NCBI GenBank assembly: GCA_002336085.1
Contig: DDEH01000056.1
Location: 1 to 5,716, forward strand
Source of the DNA: Flavobacteriales bacterium UBA1959
GTDB lineage: Bacteria > Bacteroidota > Bacteroidia > Flavobacteriales_D > Sanyastnellaceae
DNA: 5,716 nucleotides
Reading direction: 5' to 3'
In this document: positions 1-4,677 of the stretch, piece after piece
How positions within the stretch are numbered: the stretch's first letter is position 1
How the letters are laid out: every line of letters begins with the position of its first letter
Translations under genes and position numbers: made by a program
Notes under the pieces: generated by a model
Told to the model about the DNA's origin: nothing
The model's database searches: none
Seen by the model: only the letters and a program-made list of their open reading frames with translations

Positions 1-2293
1 TTGTTACCCAACTCTCCCATTCCATGCTTGGGAAAACCGCAAACAAAGACGGATTCACAAAATTTGGAGTTACATCCGAATTCAGTCCCGAACGATAAAT
101 AGGGAGTGAACTTTGAATTACAGTGCTATTCGACGCCTCACCAATTACAGCGCTTAAGAAATCAGTTGAGGTCGGTGTTTCAACGTACATCCTGTACTGC
201 GTTCCGTCAGGAGTCTCTTGGATAGCCTCAATGGAAATATTGTACCCATCTACAGAAGCTGCCGCTGCGCAACAATAGTCGCATGATCCGTCTTCTTCTG
301 TAAATGAAACATCATAGTTGCATGCTGACCCATCGGTACATCCTTCAACTTCTAATTCGTCGCACGTGCCGTCGCCGTCCGTATCATTGATGCATTCGTT
401 GTCACAATCGTATACGATTGTCTCTAAAGGGCCTTCGCCAAGAACAAATACCTCTTGGTAAGTACATGTGCCGTTATCTTCTGTAGCATCTGCGTCATAA
501 TTACATGCACTCTCATCTGTGCATCCACCAGCTTCGTTCTCGTCACAAACACCATCGTTGTCTACATCATTGATGCAATCGCCCGCGCATGTCAAGTTTT
601 CCTCAGCAAACTCACATGTAACGAGGTCGGTAACCGTACCTGCTGGCACATAATTACATGCAACAGGATTGAGGCAACCCTCAATCTCATCCTCATCACA
701 AACGTAATCACCATCAGAATCGTTCAAGCAGTCACCGTCACAAGTGATGTTCTCTCCCCAATACTCAGGACCATCTTGGCAAGAGCCATCGTCCCAAACT
801 GCATTTTCATCATAATTACAAGCCGTTTCATCCGTACATGCGCAAGCAGGAGAAGAGAACGTCAAGTATATATCCATTGTTTGTGACTGGTCTCCTTCTG
901 GGAAAATCTGTACGAGCATCCCTCCGCTCACCAATCCATCCGTTGTAAACTGGCCGATGAGAACTCGGTGGTCATCGCCTGCAATAGAATTCGTGGCTTC
1001 TCCTGCAACGTACCAAGCGCCACCAATTGCATCACTTGAAAGAATATCTCCTCCAGCTTCAAAATCATTTTTCCATGGGTCATTAGAACCCTCAATGGTA
1101 GAAACAGAAACTTCACCCGCATCCGTATCTGGTTCTTGAGTCAAACCAATAGTGACATAAGAATCAAAAGAACCTGCCTCTTGGCCAGGCAAGGAAAGAA
1201 TAATCGGATTCAATCCGTTTGGTGTTTCAGAACCTCCAGCCCACTGGTAGAAATCTGTTGTAGATGACACTGACAATGGGTAATTGTCCTGTGAATTAGA
1301 GTAACCCGCAACACCAGAAACCACATCCGTTGGATTTTCAGTTGTCACATACAGACGATATGTGCGCAAACCGGGAATTCCACTTGGGTTGTGCAAATCC
1401 ATTTCAAGACCATAATTTTCGTTTTCTGATGCGACCGTTAGGCAACAATAGTCGCAAGAACCATCCTCTTCGTTCGCATTGTCAGCAAAATTACACGCCG
1501 TTTGATCTGTACAGCCTAAGAAAATGCATGAACCATCGTCAAGCGTTGCACCTGAGGCGTAGTTGTCGGCTTCAGAATCCGTACAGCCACAAGATTCGCT
1601 ACTAAATGACATCTGAATTGATGCGGAATCCATGCCGTCAGGAGTGAAATTCACATGCATTGTGCCGTTTAATTCTCCGTCAGTAGTGACTTGCGCTAAC
1701 ATAACCATGTTGTCATCACCAGCATATCCGTTGGTTGCACCCAAAGGAACAGACCAGCCGTCGCCAGATGATGCATTGCTATCGTTGATGGTGAGATTGC
1801 CTCCAGCCAAGAAACCAGTCGCCCAAGCATCTTCACCTTGTAAGATGATTGATGACTGAGAACCCTCCGCTTCGGCGTTCAAACCAATTGTAACATAGCT
1901 ATCATATTCTAGTTCTGGGAAGAACGCAAACAAACCAGGATTGATGTTGTTCACGGTCAGGCCACCAAATTCATTCATGTAGAATGACGTGCTTGTTGTG
2001 AGTTCAACAACCGAAGTTCCATTGCTACCGCCTCCACTGACACTTTCCACAAAATCTGCTGCGGAAGTGGTTTTCAAATAGATTCGATAGGTTGTAAAAC
2101 CATCAAGTGCGGCAACTTCTGGTGATGATTCAGATCCGTCAAACGTTGCGAATGTTTCAACTTGGAGTTGAAAACCATCCGGAGCGTCATCTGCTGAATC
2201 GTAGCCGAAGCAAGCCGTCTGAGCGACTGAAGTGCTCGAAACGCTTGTCAATCCGACAAGCAATCCAAGCAGGAAGTAGAATTTCGTCTGCAT
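1..2293 (-). CDS. Secreted modular repeat protein with GCTD/ACNYD cysteine cassettes and TSP3-like calcium loops (C-terminus off window)
   Basis: The frame is open for 764 codons from ATG at 2293 to the left edge without a stop, so the C-terminus is missing. Residues 1-24 form a signal peptide (MQTK n-region, FLLGLLVGL hydrophobic core, likely SVA|Q cleavage). Then come module A (about 40-234), two cysteine cassettes (236-284), module B (285-484), a mixed linker of four cysteine cassettes and three DxDGDGxCD-type loops (485-675), and module C (676 onward, cut). Modules share 'TYRxYxxTT', 'DSYVTIGL' and 'AGDD...TTDG' motifs. The composition is acidic and rich in Ser, Thr, Gly and Asn, as in extracellular proteins. 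An in-frame ATG at 2350 would add 19 residues, but they would place charged FRNFRK residues before the core, so 2293 is preferred. Proteins with such cassettes in Bacteroidota often end in a type IX secretion sorting domain; that end is not visible here. Function is unknown; a surface or secreted structural or adhesive role is inference. The gene is divergent from ffh. Confidence 0.88.
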   Translation of the reverse strand, partial: MQTKFYFLLGLLVGLTSVSSTSVAQTACFGYDSADDAPDGFQLQVETFATFDGSESSPEVAALDGFTTYRIYLKTTSAADFVESVSGGGSNGTSVVELTTSTSFYMNEFGGLTVNNINPGLFAFFPELEYDSYVTIGLNAEAEGSQSSIILQGEDAWATGFLAGGNLTINDSNASSGDGWSVPLGATNGYAGDDNMVMLAQVTTDGELNGTMHVNFTPDGMDSASIQMSFSSESCGCTDSEADNYASGATLDDGSCIFLGCTDQTACNFADNANEEDGSCDYCCLTVASENENYGLEMDLHNPSGIPGLRTYRLYVTTENPTDVVSGVAGYSNSQDNYPLSVSSTTDFYQWAGGSETPNGLNPIILSLPGQEAGSFDSYVTIGLTQEPDTDAGEVSVSTIEGSNDPWKNDFEAGGDILSSDAIGGAWYVAGEATNSIAGDDHRVLIGQFTTDGLVSGGMLVQIFPEGDQSQTMDIYLTFSSPACACTDETACNYDENAVWDDGSCQDGPEYWGENITCDGDCLNDSDGDYVCDEDEIEGCLNPVACNYVPAGTVTDLVTCEFAEENLTCAGDCINDVDNDGVCDENEAGGCTDESACNYDADATEDNGTCTYQEVFVLGEGPLETIVYDCDNECINDTDGDGTCDELEVEGCTDGSACNYDVSFTEEDGSCDYCCAAAASVDGYNISIEAIQETPDGTQYRMYVETPTSTDFLSAVIGEASNSTVIQSSLPIYRSGLNSDVTPNFVNPSLFAVFPSMEWESWVT
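2..268 (-). repeat. Protein module copy C, N-terminal part only (cut by window edge)
   Basis: Residues 676-764 begin after the DYCC boundary with 'AAAASVDGYNISIEA' and match the first half of copies A and B: 'QYRMYVETPTSTDFLSAVIG' (699-718) aligns with the TYR-motif, and 'NPSLFAVFPSMEWESWVT' (747-764) aligns with 'NPGLFAFFPELEYDSYVT' in copy A (118-135). The rest of the module, and any further repeats or sorting domain, lie beyond the left edge. Confidence 0.75.
269..841 (-). repeat. Linker of four cysteine cassettes alternating with three TSP3-like calcium loops
   Basis: Residues 485-675 alternate two element types. Cysteine cassettes lie at 485-505 (ACTDETACNYD...DDGSC), 539-562 (GCLNPVACNY..., degenerate, lacking DDGSC), 590-612 (GCTDESACNYD...DNGTC) and 651-675 (GCTDGSACNYD...EDGSCDYCC). 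Between them lie acidic loops around 516-540 (CDGDCLNDSDGDYVCDEDE), 567-591 (CAGDCINDVDNDGVCDENE) and 628-652 (CDNECINDTDGDGTCDELE). The D-x-D-G-D-G-x-C-D core matches the calcium-binding logic of thrombospondin type-3 repeats. Calcium binding and disulfide formation are inferred. The last cassette ends in CDYCC exactly like the cassette before module B, marking a module boundary. Confidence 0.82.
842..1441 (-). repeat. Protein module copy B (200 residues, unnamed domain)
   Basis: Residues 285-484. It begins immediately after the DYCC cassette end with 'LTVASENENYGLEMD' and contains 'TYRLYVTTENPTDVVSGVAG' (311-330), 'DSYVTIGL' (377-384), 'FEAGGDI' (411-417), 'GAWYVAGEAT' (425-434) and 'AGDDHRVLIGQFTTDG' (438-453). 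It closes with 'YLTFSSPACAC', which parallels the end of copy A ('QMSFSSESCGC'). The similarity to copy A is collinear over the whole length, so this is a true internal duplication, not a scatter of short motifs. Confidence 0.78.
1442..1588 (-). repeat. Two tandem GCTD/ACNYD cysteine cassettes between modules A and B
   Basis: Residues 236-256 read GCTD..ADNYA....LDDGSC and residues 260-280 read GCTDQTACNFA....EEDGSC, followed directly by DYCC at 281-284. The pattern is Cys, then Asp, Cys (replaced by Asp243 in the first copy), Asn-aromatic, an acidic DDG and a final Cys. This cassette is widespread in exported proteins of marine Bacteroidota. The paired cysteines probably form disulfides outside the cell, and the acidic residues could bind calcium; both roles are inference. 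Confidence 0.8.
1592..2173 (-). repeat. Protein module copy A (about 195 residues, unnamed domain)
   Basis: Residues about 41-234 of the secreted protein. Landmarks shared with copy B are 'TTYRIYLKTT' (67-76; B has 'RTYRLYVTTE'), 'YDSYVTIGL' (130-138; B has 'FDSYVTIGL'), 'FLAGGNLTINDS' (161-172; B 'FEAGGDILSSDA') and 'AGDDNMVMLAQVTTDG' (191-206; B 'AGDDHRVLIGQFTTDG'). The module ends in a 'MSFSSESC' strand that runs straight into the first cysteine cassette. Alternating hydrophobic residues and few charged positions suggest a beta-sandwich fold, which is inference. I do not recognise a named family. Confidence 0.75.
2219..2293 (-). other. Signal peptide of the modular secreted protein
   Basis: The first 24-25 residues show a short polar n-region with one lysine (MQTK), a hydrophobic stretch FYFLLGLLVGL, and a small-residue c-region ending TSVAQ. 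Cleavage is expected after Ala24, leaving Gln at the mature N-terminus, a common pattern in Bacteroidota exported proteins. Cys28 follows closely, but QTAC is a poor lipobox, so signal peptidase I processing is more likely than lipoprotein processing. Confidence 0.8.
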
Positions 2294-2304
2294 TATTCCT
2301 AGGT

Positions 2305-2337
2305 TAAGCTTTCGAAAATTACGAAATATCAAGCTTA
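2305..2337. repeat. Inverted repeat TAAGCTT...AAGCTTA
   Basis: Perfect 7-base arms lie at 2305-2311 and 2331-2337, separated by 19 bases. The interval holds two similar CGAAA-containing stretches (2313-2317 and 2322-2326), and the left arm adjoins a TTCGAA palindrome. The element covers the candidate -7 box of the secreted protein gene, so it could be an operator for a dimeric regulator; that is inference from position and symmetry only. Confidence 0.4.
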
Positions 2338-2344
2338 GAAACAA
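2314..2344 (-). promoter_or_regulatory. Candidate Bacteroidota-type promoter of the secreted protein gene
   Basis: On the minus strand a TTG (plus-strand CAA at 2342-2344) is followed after 20 bases by TAATTTTC (plus-strand GAAAATTA at 2314-2321). This fits the Bacteroidota sigma pattern TTG-N19-21-TAnnTTTG with one mismatch, in the last base of the -7 box. It would start transcription roughly 10-15 bases before the ATG at 2293. The region is AT-rich, so a chance match is possible. Confidence 0.35.
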
Positions 2345-2414
2345 GCACATCGACAAGAAAAATAATTCAATCGAGAAAAACAAGCAGTTCAACGAACAAC
2401 AGATAACCATAAAA

Positions 2415-2427
2415 TTCAACTGTTGAA
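2415..2427. repeat. Palindrome TTCAAC-T-GTTGAA upstream of ffh
   Basis: Perfect 6-base arms with a single central base lie 23 bases before the ffh start. A further TTCAAC lies at 2388-2393, 27 bases upstream in the same orientation. The symmetry suggests a possible protein-binding site between the divergent genes. It is too short and has too small a loop to be a stable terminator, and there is no T-tract after it. Confidence 0.35.
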
Positions 2428-2431
2428 CGCT

Positions 2432-2439
2432 TAAATTTG
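2432..2439 (+). promoter_or_regulatory. Candidate -7 box (TAAATTTG) of the ffh operon
   Basis: TAAATTTG matches the Bacteroidota -7 consensus TAnnTTTG exactly. No good TTG is seen 19-21 bases upstream; the nearest TTG, at 2423-2425, is too close. The box ends 10 bases before the ffh ATG, so if used, the mRNA would have almost no leader. The run of A bases just before the ATG (from 2443) resembles the A-rich initiation regions of this phylum, which rarely use Shine-Dalgarno pairing. Confidence 0.4.
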
Positions 2440-2449
2440 CACAAAAAAA

Positions 2450-3787
2450 ATGTTTGAAAATCTCCAAGAGCGATTTGATCGGGCCTTTCAGGTTTTAAAA
2501 GGACATGGGCAAATCACGGAAGTCAATGTAAGTGAGACATTGAAGGAGGTGAGAAAGGCTCTGCTAGATGCTGATGTGGACTTTAAAACGGCAAAAGCAT
2601 TTACTCAACGTGTAAAAGAAAAAGCACTTGGTGAGAAGGTGCTTACCTCAATCAAGCCCAGTCAGCTTCTTATCAAAATAACCCATCAAGAACTTACTGA
2701 ATTGATGGGGTCTGCAGCGGCGGACTTCAAACCTTCTGGAAATCCTTTCACCATCCTTATGGCTGGTCTTCAGGGTGCAGGAAAAACAACTCATTCAGGA
2801 AAAATTGCGCATCTACTGCAATCCAAACATGGAAAAAAACCATTGCTGGTAGCTTGCGATGTTCATCGCCCTGCTGCGGTCGATCAACTGCAGGTCTTAG
2901 GAGAATCAATAGGTATTGACGTATATGCCGAACCCGAGAGCAAGGATGCTACTAGGATTGCCAAAAACGCACTCGTACATGCAAAATCGAAAGGCTATAA
3001 CGCTATCATTTTTGATACGGCGGGCCGGCTCGCTATTGATGAAGCGATGATGGCTGAAATCATGGCAATCCGTGACATTGTAAAGCCCACAGAGATTCTT
3101 TTCACTGTGGATGCTATGACCGGCCAAGATGCAGTTCGAACCGCAAAAGCTTTCAATGAAGCGTTAGATTTCACAGGGGTAGTGCTGACCAAATTAGATG
3201 GTGACACACGCGGAGGGGCGGCTCTTGCCATTCATTCCGTGGTCGGAAAGCCCATTAAATTTGTTGGTGTCGGTGAGAAGATGGATGCCTTGGACACCTT
3301 CCATCCTAACAGGATGGCCGATAGAATCTTAGGGATGGGTGACGTAGTGTCATTGGTAGAAAAAGCCCAAGAGGTCATCTCAGAGAAGGAGGCTGCAGCG
3401 CTTGAAGCGAAAATTCGCAAGAATAAATTTGACCTTGAGGATTTCTTGAGTCAAATCCAGCAATTGAAAAAAATGGGCAATGTGAAAGATTTGATGGGAA
3501 TGATTCCAGGCATGTCCAAAGCATTAAAGGGCATAGAGCTAGATGACAACTCATTCAAGAAAGTCGAATGCATCATCCAATCGATGACACCAAAGGAACG
3601 GGCAAAACCAGAAATGATCGACTCCAATCGAAAGAATCGCATTGCGCAGGGATCTGGAACGGATATTCCTCAGGTGAATCGCCTCTTGAAGCAATTCCAG
3701 GACATGAAAAAAATGATGCATCTCATGACAAAGGGCAAAGGCGGAAAAAGGAGCCGTATGGCCAACTTGTCGTCTTTCAATAAATAA
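2450..3787 (+). CDS. ffh: Signal recognition particle protein Ffh (SRP54 GTPase)
   Basis: Ffh binds signal sequences as they leave the ribosome, pairs with the small SRP RNA and the receptor FtsY, and delivers membrane proteins to the Sec translocon using GTP. The 445 residues match the usual family length. The N domain covers about 1-90 with 'ALLDADVDF' (37-45). The G domain has the P-loop GLQGAGKTT (106-114), DVHRPAAVDQL (137-147; family usually DVYRPAA), DTAGR (189-193), TKLD (247-250) and GVGEK (273-277). The methionine-rich M domain runs from about 327, with 'MGMIPGM' (349-355), the RNA-binding segment 'SMTPKERAKPEMI' through 'RIAQGSG' (378-403), and 'VNRLLKQFQDMKKMM' (409-423). The tail is basic (KGKGGKRSR). 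In the RNA-binding segment the family SRKRRIA-like core reads NRKNRIA. The ATG at 2450 gives the standard N-terminus. It is the first gene of an apparent operon with folD 17 bp downstream. Confidence 0.98.
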   Translation: MFENLQERFDRAFQVLKGHGQITEVNVSETLKEVRKALLDADVDFKTAKAFTQRVKEKALGEKVLTSIKPSQLLIKITHQELTELMGSAAADFKPSGNPFTILMAGLQGAGKTTHSGKIAHLLQSKHGKKPLLVACDVHRPAAVDQLQVLGESIGIDVYAEPESKDATRIAKNALVHAKSKGYNAIIFDTAGRLAIDEAMMAEIMAIRDIVKPTEILFTVDAMTGQDAVRTAKAFNEALDFTGVVLTKLDGDTRGGAALAIHSVVGKPIKFVGVGEKMDALDTFHPNRMADRILGMGDVVSLVEKAQEVISEKEAAALEAKIRKNKFDLEDFLSQIQQLKKMGNVKDLMGMIPGMSKALKGIELDDNSFKKVECIIQSMTPKERAKPEMIDSNRKNRIAQGSGTDIPQVNRLLKQFQDMKKMMHLMTKGKGGKRSRMANLSSFNK

Positions 3788-3804
3788 ATTCAAGTAAGTA
3801 GAAC

Positions 3805-4677
3805 ATGAACATCATAGACGGCAAAGGCACCTCAATTGCAATTCAAGATGAACTTAAATTGGCCGTTGCAGAGCGCTTAAAAAAAGGCCTAAAAAGACCT
3901 CATCTTGCAGCCATCATTGTCGGCGACAACGCTGGAAGCCGAGCCTATGTCGGGCATAAAATAAAAGCTTGCGAATACGTTGGTTTTGAAAGCACACTCA
4001 TTGAACTTCCCAAATCAATTGATCAAAAGGGACTGGAAAACGAAGTGCAAAAACTCAATTCCAATCCAAGCGTTGACGGGTTCATCGTTCAACTTCCACT
4101 CCCCGAGCATATTGATTCACAGGCAATTTTAGAGTGTGTCTTGCCCCACAAAGATGTGGATGGATTTCACCCCATTAACGCAGGAAAACTGAGCCTGGGA
4201 CTGCCGGGGTTCTCTCCCGCCACTCCATCAGGCATCATGGAATTACTGAGACGATACGATATCGAAACGGAAGGCAAGCATGCTGTCATCCTTGGCCGAA
4301 GTGCCATCGTCGGCACACCGATGACCTTGCTTCTAAGTCGAAATGCCGATCCGGGAAACTGCACAGTCACCATGTGCCATTCCAGAACGCAAAACTTAGG
4401 CGAAATAACGCGTTCAGCTGACATCTTGATTGCGGCTATTGGAAGAGCGCACTTTGTCACACCGGACATGATCAAACCGGGAGCAGTTGTCATCGATGTT
4501 GGAATCAATCGAATTGCCGACTCTTCTCGCAAATCAGGTTCTCGGCTCACAGGCGATGTAGCTATGCACGAAATTTCCGCAGATTGGAATGGATACATCA
4601 CACCAGTACCCGGTGGAGTTGGCCCGATGACCATCGCCATGTTGCTCACCAACACATTGGACGCAACTCCAGCATGA
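3805..4677 (+). CDS. folD: Bifunctional methylenetetrahydrofolate dehydrogenase/methenyltetrahydrofolate cyclohydrolase FolD
   Basis: FolD interconverts 5,10-methylene-, 5,10-methenyl- and 10-formyl-tetrahydrofolate in the cytoplasm, using NAD(P)+, and feeds purine synthesis and initiator tRNA formylation. The 290-residue length is typical. The N-terminal catalytic half shows 'SRAYVGHKIKACEYVG' (45-60) with Tyr48 and the catalytic Lys52, 'VQLPLP' (95-100) with Gln96, and 'KDVDGFHPIN' (116-125) with Asp119, all at family positions. The C-terminal Rossmann half has 'GRSAIVGTP' (164-172), 'DVGIN' (231-235), 'GDVA' (250-253) and the closing 'TPVPGGVGPMT' (266-276). The gene starts 17 bp after ffh with no terminator between them, and its TGA overlaps the ATG of ribD, so translation of the two is likely coupled. 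No clear Shine-Dalgarno site is present before the start. Confidence 0.98.
   Translation: MNIIDGKGTSIAIQDELKLAVAERLKKGLKRPHLAAIIVGDNAGSRAYVGHKIKACEYVGFESTLIELPKSIDQKGLENEVQKLNSNPSVDGFIVQLPLPEHIDSQAILECVLPHKDVDGFHPINAGKLSLGLPGFSPATPSGIMELLRRYDIETEGKHAVILGRSAIVGTPMTLLLSRNADPGNCTVTMCHSRTQNLGEITRSADILIAAIGRAHFVTPDMIKPGAVVIDVGINRIADSSRKSGSRLTGDVAMHEISADWNGYITPVPGGVGPMTIAMLLTNTLDATPA
4674..4677 (+). other. ATGA stop/start overlap of folD and ribD
   Basis: The ATG of ribD (4674-4676) shares four bases with the folD TGA (4675-4677). This arrangement supports the chosen ribD start over the internal Met12 and indicates that ribosomes finishing folD can re-initiate on ribD. Confidence 0.85.

Noticed and set aside
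455..886. Plus-strand 143-residue open frame rich in Ile, Thr and Cys
   Set aside because: It lies antisense to the cysteine-cassette linker of the secreted protein. Its composition is what the complement of acidic Asp/Asn/Cys codons gives, and it has no initiation signal or recognisable domain.
269..1588. Spaced nucleotide repeats that could suggest a CRISPR-like or tandem DNA array
   Set aside because: The spacing is irregular, the reading frame is kept throughout, and the repeats are explained by duplicated protein cassettes.
2107..2307. Plus-strand short frame over the signal peptide region
   Set aside because: It is antisense to the start of the secreted protein gene, where the signal peptide and module A are clear on the minus strand.
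2293..2350. Alternative upstream start (ATG at 2350) for the secreted protein
   Set aside because: It is in frame without a stop, but the added residues place FRNFRK before the hydrophobic core and would bury the candidate promoter inside the coding region. The ATG at 2293 gives a cleaner signal peptide.
4167..4655. Minus-strand 162-residue open frame
   Set aside because: It is entirely antisense to folD, whose motifs are complete; no start context or family resemblance was seen.
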